From Bacillota bacterium (GTDB taxonomy: Bacteria > Bacillota > Clostridia > Tissierellales > Peptoniphilaceae), in the NCBI GenBank assembly GCA_023442775.1, contig JAEZXH010000021.1, positions 113,055-177,054 on the forward strand: a DNA stretch of 64,000 bases, written 5' to 3'. Made by a program: the position numbers and the translations under genes. Positions 56,334-64,000 of this stretch are shown in pieces (position 1 is the first letter of the stretch; each line of letters starts with the position of its first letter). The notes beneath the pieces were generated by a model that had not been told where the DNA came from, searched no databases, and saw nothing but the letters and a program-made list of their open reading frames with translations.

Positions 56334-57122
56334 ATGAGATTTTGCAGCCTTGCCAGTGGCAGCTCTGGCAATTGCCAATACATTGAAACGAGAGAAAAGC
56401 GCGTCCTCGTCGACGCGGGGCTCTCGGGGGTGAAGATCGAAAGAGCCCTCGAGAGCATTGGCGTCGCCCCAGAGAGTCTCGACGCCATCTTCATCACCCA
56501 CGAGCACAACGACCACGCCAAGGGCGTCGGGGTCCTCGCCCGTCGCTATCACCTGGACGTCTTCGGGAATCGCCCCACCCTCGAGGCGATGACGAGTCTC
56601 CTAAAGGGGGTGGAGGAGGCGCGGATTCACCCCCTCGTCCCGGGGATGACCATTGCCTATGGGGACCTCTACGTCCATCCCTTCCCCACCTTTCACGACT
56701 GTCGGGATGGGGTGGCCTATCTCTTTGGGTCCATGGGAAAGAAGATTGCCCACATGACGGACACCGGCTGGGTGAGTCCAGAGATGAAGAACCTCTTGCG
56801 TGGCTCCGACCTCTTCTACATCGAGGCGAACCACGACGAGGAGATGCTCTTGCAAGGCCCCTATTCCTTCTCCTTGAAACAGCGCATCCTCTCCAACCGG
56901 GGCCATTTGTCCAACAGAGCCTGCGCCCACGTCCTCGGGGAGGTCTTGGGAAAAGAGGGGCAACACATCCTCCTCGCCCATCTCTCCCACGACAACAACA
57001 TCCCCCTGCTCGCCGTGCGCACGGTGAGGGAGTTTCTCGAGGAGAGAGGATTTTCCGAAGGGGTCCACGTCCACCTCGACGTGGCCAGTCGCCACGAGGC
57101 AAGCCGTATCTACACCTTGTAA
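56334..57122 (+). CDS. walJ: Metallo-beta-lactamase-fold protein WalJ (YycJ)
   Basis: 262 residues. RFCSLASGSSGNCQYIE start and the metal motif ITHEHNDHAKG (His56, 58, 61, Asp60), then DTGWVSPEM and HLSHDNNIPLLA. YycJ-type nuclease, linked to DNA mismatch repair and the wal operon. ATG 56334 is best spaced from the GAGGGG site; a GTG at 56328 overlapping the yycI stop is an alternative. Confidence 0.93.
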   Translation: MRFCSLASGSSGNCQYIETREKRVLVDAGLSGVKIERALESIGVAPESLDAIFITHEHNDHAKGVGVLARRYHLDVFGNRPTLEAMTSLLKGVEEARIHPLVPGMTIAYGDLYVHPFPTFHDCRDGVAYLFGSMGKKIAHMTDTGWVSPEMKNLLRGSDLFYIEANHDEEMLLQGPYSFSLKQRILSNRGHLSNRACAHVLGEVLGKEGQHILLAHLSHDNNIPLLAVRTVREFLEERGFSEGVHVHLDVASRHEASRIYTL

Positions 57123-57137
57123 CTGAGAGGAGTTGCG

Positions 57138-57890
57138 ATGAAGATTCTTTTGACTAATGACGATGGCATCGAGGCAAAGGGCCTCATCACCTTGGCTCGT
57201 GTCCTGGAAGAGGCGGGTCACGAGTTGGTGGTGGTGGCACCAGCGTCTCAACACTCGGCCCAGAGCCACGCCATCACCCTGCGCCGCGCCCTCCAAGTCA
57301 AGCGGTGTCACCTCGAAGGCATCTCTGGGCGGGCCTACTCCGTCGACGGGACCCCAGCGGATTGTACTCGGGTGGGCCTCGAGGAGCTCCTTCCCGATGC
57401 GGACCTGGTCTTCTCCGGCATCAACCAGGGCTACAACGCCGGAATGGACATCCTCTATTCCGGCACCGTCTCCGCCGCCATTGAGGCCAACGTCTTTCGC
57501 GTCAGTGCCGTCGCCGTGAGCGCCGAGTTCCAACAGGGGGACGAAGACTATGACACCGCAGCGGTGGCGGCGATGGACATCTTCTCCCGCCTCTCTTCCT
57601 TCGTCACCTCCCAGCCCATGGTCTTAAATATCAACGTCCCCAAGGCCCCTTACAAGGGGGTGGAGATTGCTCCCTTGGGAGGCGTGGTCATCGACGACTA
57701 CGACGTCGTCCACCGTGGAGAGGACCTGTCCTTTCGCCTCGTGGGGAGAAAGCGCATGACCGACGAAGAGAAGACGGACCGGGTCTATCTGGAACAGGGC
57801 ATCGCCACCGTCACTCCTCTCATCTACGACCTGAGAAACGCCCCATTACTCGAGGCCTGTCAAGAGGCCATGAAAGGAGGAAACTCGTGA
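57138..57890 (+). CDS. surE: 5'/3'-nucleotidase SurE
   Basis: 250 residues. Metal site ILLTNDDGIEAKGL, VVAPASQHSAQSHAIT, YSVDGTPADCTRVGL, SGINQGYNAGMDILYSGTV. Hydrolyses nucleoside monophosphates and exopolyphosphate. Placed at the end of the wal operon, 15 bases after walJ with GAGAGGAG, not a usual position. Confidence 0.95.
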   Translation: MKILLTNDDGIEAKGLITLARVLEEAGHELVVVAPASQHSAQSHAITLRRALQVKRCHLEGISGRAYSVDGTPADCTRVGLEELLPDADLVFSGINQGYNAGMDILYSGTVSAAIEANVFRVSAVAVSAEFQQGDEDYDTAAVAAMDIFSRLSSFVTSQPMVLNINVPKAPYKGVEIAPLGGVVIDDYDVVHRGEDLSFRLVGRKRMTDEEKTDRVYLEQGIATVTPLIYDLRNAPLLEACQEAMKGGNS

Positions 57891-58768
57891 AACGCATCCT
57901 TCTCGTCTTAGGTCTCGTCCTCCTCATGGGCTGCGCCAAGTTTTCCATGAGTGAAGACCGGCTCTACCAACCCGTCTCTCGGATTGCAGATCTGCCCCGA
58001 GAGATTGATGGGTACTTCCGCCCCTTGGAAAATCGCTGGGTCAGCGAAGGGCACATGGTGCGCCTTGAAGAGGGGCTCTGGAACGACGACGCCGTCCTCT
58101 TGCACCTCATCACCTCGCCTCGAGGAGAAGACGCCCGAGGAGGCGGCGCACTCGAGGGAGACTATCGTCTCACCTCCGACGGGGCCACTTGGAATCTGGA
58201 GCGCCACTTCGTCGAAGAGCGGGGCAAGGACGGCCTTCAAGAGGTCCTCTTCTTCCGCCGCATCGAAGGGGAGGGGACGAGTCCCGTCTCCCTTCACCTC
58301 GAGTCCATCCACACCTCCCAGGGCGATCAAGCAGTGAAGGAGAACACGGTCCAAGAACTCGCCCTCACCGACGAAGAGGGAAACTTCCCCAGGATGCATT
58401 TTGACCTCAACCAAGAGATTGGCACCTTCCTTGGAAAGCCGGTGCGCGCCCTCTCCATGCGCCTGTCCCTCCTCGGAGGACGGGTCTATCTCGACACACC
58501 GGCCCTGGACTCCCACTACGAGCTGCGCCTCATGGCCCGAGACGACAGTGGCCACGTCTGCACCTTCGAGGCCCTGGAGCCCACGACGCCCCGGGTCCTC
58601 TATGCAAAAAACTTCGCCTACATCTCCGGGACGAGTCAGAGCCTTGAGATGCGCCTCGAGGGGAGGAAGAGAAAAGACGATGGCTTCCTTCCCATCGGCC
58701 GCTGGATGGCCCTGCCCTTAAAAGAGAATGCAAAGCTGAGCCCCGTCGAGGAGCACACCGTCGAGTGA
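57887..58768 (+). CDS. Lipoprotein of unknown function
   Basis: 293 residues. Signal peptide MKRILLVLGLVLLMGCAKFS with a lipobox (LMGC) and predicted lipidation at Cys16. The rest is beta-rich and acidic; no family recognised. Overlaps surE by four bases, so it is made together with the wal genes and could work in the envelope. A terminator directly follows. Confidence 0.75.
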   Translation: MKRILLVLGLVLLMGCAKFSMSEDRLYQPVSRIADLPREIDGYFRPLENRWVSEGHMVRLEEGLWNDDAVLLHLITSPRGEDARGGGALEGDYRLTSDGATWNLERHFVEERGKDGLQEVLFFRRIEGEGTSPVSLHLESIHTSQGDQAVKENTVQELALTDEEGNFPRMHFDLNQEIGTFLGKPVRALSMRLSLLGGRVYLDTPALDSHYELRLMARDDSGHVCTFEALEPTTPRVLYAKNFAYISGTSQSLEMRLEGRKRKDDGFLPIGRWMALPLKENAKLSPVEEHTVE

Positions 58769-58789
58769 AGCCCCGATGGGGCTTTTTAC
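58768..58789 (+). terminator. Terminator of the wal operon
   Basis: Stem AAGCCCC GAT GGGGCTT (58768-58784) then T-run. Confidence 0.88.
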
Positions 58790-58886
58790 AAATCTGTGAA
58801 TTTTTTGTGAAACAGAAGGCTTTGCGCTTAAGAACCTAAAATCCGGGTATCTATGGCATAACATGGAAGTGGAAAGGAGTCTGATG

Positions 58887-59753
58887 ATGAACACCTCCAT
58901 CCAACAAAAGAAAGTCTTGGGTATGTTCGTCCCCTTGATGTTGGTCCAATTTGTGCTGGGCCTTCTCATCGCTGGGGTGAATGTCCCCTTTACGTCCATG
59001 GGCACTGCCCTCATGACGCGAACCACCTCCGACGCCGCCACGGTGACCGTCACGGCGAATGTCATGGGCTCCCTTGTGAACCTCGTCACCGGGTCTCTTA
59101 TGAGTCTCATTGCCGGCGGGGCCTTCTTGGCGGTTTACCGCGCCCTCTATTGGGACCAACGCCCGAAGGGAGGGGACCTCTTTTTCTTCTTTAACAAACA
59201 CTTTGTGAAGAATTTCCTCGTCGTCCTCGTCCTCAACATTGCCATTAGCCTTGGGTTCATCCTCCTCATCGTCCCTGGGATTATTATGGCCTGCGGCCTC
59301 ATCCTTTGGCCCTTCGTCCTTCGGGAGCGACAAGCGGCCTACGACCAGGGAGAGTCCATGGGCATTGGAGAGGTCTTCTCGAAGACCTGGGACCTCACCC
59401 GGGGCTACAAGGGAAAGATCTTCGGCATTGAACTGCTCTACTACGTCATTGCCGCCATCCTCATGGTTCTCATCTGCGTTCCCGTCTTCGTTCTCCTACG
59501 AAATGCCTCCGACGCCTTTGTCGCCAGTATCCTCACCGCTGGACTCGCTGGCATCTTGGTGAGCATCGTGGCCTATGTCTTCTATTATCTGGTGCACATT
59601 CGCCTGGTCAAAGAACTTCCGCCCCGTTGCTTTGGCCACCAAGAGGCGGACACGTGGCACGAGACCGCTCCCGTGCGCCGGGAAGCCTACAGGGACAATC
59701 CCTTCGACACCACCCAATACCCACCGACCCGAGACGATGACACCCATCAGTAG
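58887..59753 (+). CDS. DUF975/YciC-like multi-helix membrane protein
   Basis: 288 residues with about six hydrophobic segments and a polar C-terminal tail (about 245-288). Core pattern FLAVYRALYWDQRPKGGDLF, LLIVPGIIMACGLILWPFVL and FSKTWDLTRGYKGKIFGIEL is typical of DUF975/glycerophosphoryl-type membrane proteins. Role unknown. ATG 58887 is 7 bases from AAGGAG; ATG 58884 is also possible. Confidence 0.75.
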   Translation: MNTSIQQKKVLGMFVPLMLVQFVLGLLIAGVNVPFTSMGTALMTRTTSDAATVTVTANVMGSLVNLVTGSLMSLIAGGAFLAVYRALYWDQRPKGGDLFFFFNKHFVKNFLVVLVLNIAISLGFILLIVPGIIMACGLILWPFVLRERQAAYDQGESMGIGEVFSKTWDLTRGYKGKIFGIELLYYVIAAILMVLICVPVFVLLRNASDAFVASILTAGLAGILVSIVAYVFYYLVHIRLVKELPPRCFGHQEADTWHETAPVRREAYRDNPFDTTQYPPTRDDDTHQ

Positions 59754-59757
59754 GGAC

Positions 59758-59787
59758 AATCCCAGGGACTGCCCCTGGGATTTTTTG
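59758..59787 (+). terminator. Terminator between the paired membrane-protein genes
   Basis: Stem AATCCCAGGG/CCCTGGGATT (59758-59782) then five T. Confidence 0.9.
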
Positions 59788-59809
59788 CATCCCTAGAAAG
59801 GAGCCCCTC

Positions 59810-60514
59810 ATGACATCCACGCGCACAAAACACATGCTGTCCCTCGTTGGAAGTATCCTGCTCCTCATGCTCTTTCTCGTCGCCTACGAGGCTCTCTTTG
59901 TCCTCCTTCGCATCTCGCCTCTTGCACAACTCTTTCAAGAGACAACCTCTTCTACCTCCACCCTCAACCACGCCCTCTACACCTTCTTGCGCTACGCCCT
60001 CCTCTTGCCCCTTCTCGGCGCCCTTCTCCTCGAAGCGAGAAGAGTTTGGGAGGGAGGAGAGGTCTCGGCGAAGGATCTCTTCTATTTCTACACCCACAAC
60101 CCGGGGAGAAATCTTCCCATCATCGCAGGAATCGCCCTCATCCTCACCGTCTTGGGATCTATCCCCATCGTGGGCATTGTCGTCTACACGGGAATCTTCC
60201 TCTGGCCCTTCGTCCTCAAGAATGCCCGGGGAAGACATGACCTTCTCTGGACCCTCAAGACCTCTTGGGAAAAGACCAATGGCTGCAAGGCGACCATCTT
60301 TGGCTATGTCCTCGGCTATCAAATCCTCTCCGGCGTCATCGGCTTTGCAGTGGGGTGGATTGTCTGGATGATGACCCCCGAGAATTTCGCCCTCGCCACC
60401 GCAGTGGGCAGCGTCGTCGCCCTCCTCGCCCATCCCTTCGCCATGTGTTACGCCTCGATGCACCTCTTCGACGAAGTGCCGAAGAGTCGCTTTCGCGAAG
60501 ACTTCTCAAGTTAA
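59810..60514 (+). CDS. DUF975/YciC-like multi-helix membrane protein, paralogue
   Basis: 234 residues, five to six hydrophobic segments. Shares with its neighbour the segment LFYFYTHNPGRNLPII (compare LFFFFNKHFVKNFLVV), IPIVGIVVYTGIFLWPFVLK and SWEKTNGCKATIFGYVLGYQ, and lacks the polar tail. Likely a duplicate of the gene before it. GAAAGGAG precedes the ATG. Confidence 0.72.
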   Translation: MTSTRTKHMLSLVGSILLLMLFLVAYEALFVLLRISPLAQLFQETTSSTSTLNHALYTFLRYALLLPLLGALLLEARRVWEGGEVSAKDLFYFYTHNPGRNLPIIAGIALILTVLGSIPIVGIVVYTGIFLWPFVLKNARGRHDLLWTLKTSWEKTNGCKATIFGYVLGYQILSGVIGFAVGWIVWMMTPENFALATAVGSVVALLAHPFAMCYASMHLFDEVPKSRFREDFSS

Positions 60515-60544
60515 CATATTGATAAATGAGAAGAGGTATCTTGG

Positions 60545-60654
60545 TGATTTTGAGAATCAGCACCTAAAACACTGTAAACATCACGCTTTCCCCAAAAACT
60601 TTTTTGAGAATGAGCAGTTTTAGATATTGAAACTTCCCGAAGGTGTGGTACAAT
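60545..60654 (+). promoter_or_regulatory. Control region of the P-type ATPase operon
   Basis: Promoter TTGAAA (60627-60632), 16-base spacer, TACAAT (60649-60654). Upstream, TTTTGAGAATNAGCA occurs at 60548-60562 and 60602-60616 (14 of 15 identical). The first copy is part of a palindrome TGATT-TTGAG-AATCA (60545-60559). Could bind a Fur-type metal regulator; not shown. Confidence 0.5.
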
Positions 60655-60689
60655 AAAAGCAAATGGATAGGTTTTGGAAGGAGGAAACT

Positions 60690-60956
60690 ATGTACATTCC
60701 CAGTAAGAAGAAACTCTTGAGCGTCGTCGGTGGCATGGCCGCTGGCATCCTCGTCGAGCGCGTCCTCAAAAGTGACGCCGTGCACAACGCCGCTGTGAAG
60801 ACTATGGCCAAGGGCATCAACTTGAAGAAGAGTGCCGTGGAGTGCTATGAGTCCATCAAGGAAGACGCTGACGATCTCGCCTACGAAGCGCGTCGCGAAG
60901 CACGCCGTCAAAAGGAAGCGACCATCGTCGTGGAAGAAGCTGTCGACGAAGCATGA
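60690..60956 (+). CDS. Small single-helix membrane protein partnered with a P1B ATPase (DUF6110/DUF1490-like)
   Basis: 88 residues. One N-terminal membrane segment (LLSVVGGMAAGILVERVL), then a charged amphipathic helix (SAVECYESIKEDADDLAYEA and a basic/acidic tail ending EEAVDEA). Position directly before a heavy-metal ATPase with a 4-base overlap, and its layout, match small partners such as DUF6110 proteins and mycobacterial PacL (DUF1490), which bind and aid metal ATPases. Family identity is by pattern only. ATG after AAGGAGGAA. Confidence 0.7.
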   Translation: MYIPSKKKLLSVVGGMAAGILVERVLKSDAVHNAAVKTMAKGINLKKSAVECYESIKEDADDLAYEARREARRQKEATIVVEEAVDEA

Positions 60957-63028
60957 AATTCGTCACTACACGTGACCTGCCGGGACGGTGTCGATTAAAG
61001 ACTCCGTCCTTTTTTTCCAAGGAAGTGGGATTCGGCATCGAAGCGCGCGCGGAACACATCGAGGGCATCCTCAAGGTGCGCACCAATCCCACCACCGGCA
61101 GCGTCCTCATCGACTACGACCCCAAACGCCCCGAGAGCCTCAAAGAGGCGTTAAAGGCCCTCGCCAGCGCCCCCATCGCCGCCCTGGAAGAGCCCTTCAA
61201 GGACCGGGAGAGGAGCCTCGCCAAGGACTTTGAGGGAAAACTCCTGCGCCTCGTGGGCTTTCGTTACCTGGTGCGTCCCTTCCTCCCGGTGCAGCTGCGC
61301 ACGGCAGCACTTCTCATCAAGGCCGTTCCCTTCCTCGTCCAGGGACTGAAGAGCCTCGGCCGAGGGCGCCTCACCGTAGAGGTCCTAGACGCCAGTGCCA
61401 TTAGCGTCTCCCTCTTGCAACAAAACTTCGCCACTGCGGGACAGACCATGTTCCTCCTGCGCCTGTCCGAACTCTTGGAAGAGTACACCACGAAGAGGAG
61501 TCGCCTCGACTTGGGACGCACCTTGGAGATTCACGTGGATAAAGTTCTCGTGCGACAAGGAGAAGAGCGCCTCTACAAGAGTGCCGCAGATGTGGCGGTG
61601 GGAGATCTCATCGAACTCACCCAAGGCAGTGTCATCCCCGTGGACGGCGTCGTCGTCGAAGGACTCGGCCTCGTCGACGAAGCGAAGATGACGGGAGAGA
61701 GTGAACCTGCGAAGAAGAGTCCGGGGCACAAAGTCTATGCGGGCACCGTCCTCGGAGAGGGGAGTCTCCTCGTTCGCGCCGAGAGCCTCTTAAAGGAGAG
61801 TCGTCTCTACGCCATCATCGACGCCATCGACGCCGCGGCGAAGGGCAAGGCCAAAACCGAAGCGCGGGCCATGCGCCTGGCGGACAACATCGTCCCCTTG
61901 AGTTTTCTCACCGCCCTCGGCGTCTTCGCCTTGACGGGCAACGCCACAAAGGCCGCCTCGGTCCTCTTGGTGGACTACTCCTGCGCCATCAAGCTCACCA
62001 CACCCCTCTCCATCATCGCCGCCCTGCGCCAGAGTGCCGCAGAGGGGGTCCTCGTCAAGGGAGGTCGCTACCTGGAAGCCCTCGCCGAAGCCGATACCTT
62101 CGTCTTCGACAAGACGGGAACCCTCACCACCTCCGTGCCCTCTGTGGTGAAGGTGGTACCCTTCTTTGGTGACGAGGATGAATTCTTGCGAAACGCCGCC
62201 TGCATCGAGGAACACTTCCCCCACAGCATGGGGCGCGCCGTCGTCGCAGAAGCGGCACGGCGTGGCCTCACTCACGACGAGCGACACGCAGAGGTGGAGT
62301 ACGTCGTCGCCCACGGCATCTCCACCGCCCTCGATGGGAAAAAGGTCCTCCTCGGCAGTTACCACTACATTTTCGAGGATCACGACACCTCCCTCACGAA
62401 GGAGCAGGAGACCCTCATCGAGACCTACGGCGCCCATTACTCCCTCATCTACATGGCCGTCGATGGAGAGGCCGCCGGCTTCTTGTGCCTCGAGGACCCC
62501 TTGCGGCCCGAATCCAAGGACGTCATCCGCGCCCTGCGAGAGGATGGAGCCACCCACCTCGCCCTTCTCACCGGAGACGGACAGCGCGCCGCTCACGAAG
62601 TGGCCAACGCCCTCGCCCTCGACGACTACCACTACGAAGTCCTCCCCGACGACAAGGCAGAGTACCTGCGAAGAGAGAAGGAGAAAGGGCGTACCGTCGC
62701 CATGGTGGGAGATGGGATGAACGACTCCGTCGCCCTCGCCCTCGCCGACGTCAGCCTCTCGATGAAGGACTCCTCGGATCTCGCCAAGGACGTGGCGGAC
62801 ATCGTCATGGAACCCGATAGCCTCGCCGCCATTCCAAGACTTCGAAAACTCGGCACGGCGATGAATGCACGCATCGAGAAGAACTACCACGAGATCGTGG
62901 CCTTTAATACCCTTCTCCTCGCCCTGGGAATTGCAGGAGTTGCAAGTCCTGGACTCACCGCTACTGCTCACAACGTGAGCACCTTGCTCTTGGGCCTCAA
63001 GGCGTCGAAGAACTACACCCTTCAATAG
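60953..63028 (+). CDS. P1B-type heavy-metal ATPase, CtpC-like
   Basis: 691 residues. N terminus begins RDLPGRCRLKTPSF, a heavy-metal-domain-like fold without CxxC. Actuator MTGESEP (Thr247), phosphorylation FDKTGTLT (Asp386), and hinge GDGMNDSVAL (Gly586). The metal motif in the membrane reads DYSCAIKLTTPL with Cys344, in place of CPC or SPC, and the HP dipeptide is HS (EEHFPHSMG). This set resembles the CtpC group of Mn/Zn exporters that work with small PacL-type partners. Exports metal from the cytosol; which one is not known. A terminator follows. Confidence 0.9.
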   Translation: MKFVTTRDLPGRCRLKTPSFFSKEVGFGIEARAEHIEGILKVRTNPTTGSVLIDYDPKRPESLKEALKALASAPIAALEEPFKDRERSLAKDFEGKLLRLVGFRYLVRPFLPVQLRTAALLIKAVPFLVQGLKSLGRGRLTVEVLDASAISVSLLQQNFATAGQTMFLLRLSELLEEYTTKRSRLDLGRTLEIHVDKVLVRQGEERLYKSAADVAVGDLIELTQGSVIPVDGVVVEGLGLVDEAKMTGESEPAKKSPGHKVYAGTVLGEGSLLVRAESLLKESRLYAIIDAIDAAAKGKAKTEARAMRLADNIVPLSFLTALGVFALTGNATKAASVLLVDYSCAIKLTTPLSIIAALRQSAAEGVLVKGGRYLEALAEADTFVFDKTGTLTTSVPSVVKVVPFFGDEDEFLRNAACIEEHFPHSMGRAVVAEAARRGLTHDERHAEVEYVVAHGISTALDGKKVLLGSYHYIFEDHDTSLTKEQETLIETYGAHYSLIYMAVDGEAAGFLCLEDPLRPESKDVIRALREDGATHLALLTGDGQRAAHEVANALALDDYHYEVLPDDKAEYLRREKEKGRTVAMVGDGMNDSVALALADVSLSMKDSSDLAKDVADIVMEPDSLAAIPRLRKLGTAMNARIEKNYHEIVAFNTLLLALGIAGVASPGLTATAHNVSTLLLGLKASKNYTLQ

Positions 63029-63039
63029 AAGAAGAAAAG

Positions 63040-63067
63040 GAGCGCAGATGTCTGTGCTCTTTTTTTG
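63040..63067 (+). terminator. Terminator of the metal ATPase operon
   Basis: Stem GAGCGCAGA/TCTGTGCTC (63040-63059, one mismatch) then eight T. Confidence 0.8.
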
Positions 63068-63076
63068 CAAAAGTCG

Positions 63077-63105
63077 TTGACAGAGGAAAAGAAACCACGT
63101 ATACT
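63077..63105 (+). promoter_or_regulatory. rrn promoter P1
   Basis: TTGACA (63077-63082), 17-base spacer, TATACT (63100-63105). Confidence 0.85.
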
Positions 63106-63161
63106 AGAGAAGCTGTCATCAAGAGCACAGAAAAAATCTTCCAAAGAATTTCCAAAAGCCC

Positions 63162-63191
63162 TTGACAAGAAAAAGTGAAACCGCGTATAAT
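63162..63191 (+). promoter_or_regulatory. rrn promoter P2
   Basis: TTGACA (63162-63167), 18-base spacer, TATAAT (63186-63191). The spacer end AAACCGCG resembles AAACCACG in P1, suggesting duplication. Confidence 0.88.
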
Positions 63192-63248
63192 AAACGAGTT
63201 GTCACTACGACAGCCGCCGAAAAACTTCAAAGAAAACACAAAAAAGTG

Positions 63249-63278
63249 TTGACACGAAACGTTTGACGGTGATATAAT
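63249..63278 (+). promoter_or_regulatory. rrn promoter P3
   Basis: TTGACA (63249-63254), 18-base spacer, TATAAT (63273-63278). Confidence 0.88.
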
Positions 63279-63397
63279 GAAAAAGCTACGAATCACGTAG
63301 CGCACCATGACAAGTGCATAGTGTAAGAAACAACGAACCAAAAAAGCTTTAAGCTTAAAATGCGGATAAGTCAAGTGTTATCCGAGTCAGAAACTTT
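63279..63397 (+). other. 16S rRNA leader
   Basis: 119 bases between P3 and the mature 16S, with a hairpin CGGATAA/TTATCCG (63363-63384) just before the rRNA, likely part of processing. No open frame expected. Confidence 0.6.

Positions 63398-64000
<603 letters not shown>

Noticed and set aside
61790..63070. 426-codon minus-strand open frame opposite the P-type ATPase
   Set aside because: Antisense shadow rich in Gly, Val, Asp and Glu; the plus-strand ATPase motifs are intact through the whole stretch.

Overview
The window looks like a chromosomal segment from a GC-rich, anaerobic, Gram-positive member of the Firmicutes, of the Clostridia/Tissierellia kind. Evidence: a complete walRKHIJ operon, a SigB/SigF-type partner-switch module, SLH surface-layer domains, an oxygen-independent B12-type ribonucleotide reductase, an Fe-S L-serine dehydratase, strong AAGGAGG-like ribosome binding sites and a low-GC-type 16S rRNA start. 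The lineage is inferred; genus cannot be fixed from here. gyrA at the left edge, the wal operon and an rrn operon at the right edge are genes often found near the replication origin in Firmicutes. I see no insertion sequences, prophage or CRISPR array.

Layout. 1-3050: 3' part of gyrA, then a STAS protein, a shortened anti-sigma-like protein and a SigB-type sigma factor. 3144-5934: a decayed SLH surface protein. 5964-7690: acetyltransferase and a split chromate transporter pair (minus strand). 7756-12040: a tightly overlapping run (DJ-1, DUF2007, M18 peptidase, Nudix, a ferredoxin-TadA fusion) and an M20 amidohydrolase. 12073-14955: BrnQ and a Na/phosphate symporter (minus). 15169-19637: DUF896, CDF transporter, a TrkA-like protein, uracil-DNA glycosylase, a hydrolase and a NIF3-type domain. 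19767-21951 (minus): small membrane protein, two GNATs, xpt. 22068-25137: nitroreductase and the tsaE-tsaB-rimI-tsaD tRNA t6A block. 25173-25244: six DnaA-box-like 9-mers in one orientation, followed by a tRNA-Gly gene. 25469-29773: amidohydrolase, a MarR regulator with an N-terminal cysteine cluster, a DAACS transporter, an acetyltransferase.

29827-36702 (minus) is the most interesting metabolic locus: PrpF-type isomerase, LeuCD-type hydratase, MatC-type dicarboxylate carrier, HMG-CoA-lyase-like lyase and family III CoA-transferase, facing a Crp/Fnr regulator. Together these could take up a branched C5/C6 dicarboxylate (itaconate, mesaconate, citramalate or a methylglutaconate-like acid), isomerise, hydrate, activate with CoA and split it to acetyl-CoA plus a keto acid. 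This is inference from family membership.

37625-44143: tiny acidic ORF, TusA/YeeE sulfur import, 2-hydroxyacid dehydrogenase, GltP-type symporter, RmlD-like reductase, oligoendopeptidase F. 44289-50699: cell-wall glucosaminidase, NrdJ, SdaAB/SdaAA, a lone BtuF-like lipoprotein, two tandem 77-bp structured repeats, and a PsiE-CorC_HlyC fusion. 50717-58768: nfo divergent from walR-walK-yycH-yycI-walJ-surE-lipoprotein. 58887-60514: two related membrane proteins. 60690-63028: small membrane protein plus an atypical P1B-type ATPase. 63077-64000: three tandem rrn promoters and the first ~600 nt of 16S rRNA.

All coordinates and motifs were read by eye; no database search was run.
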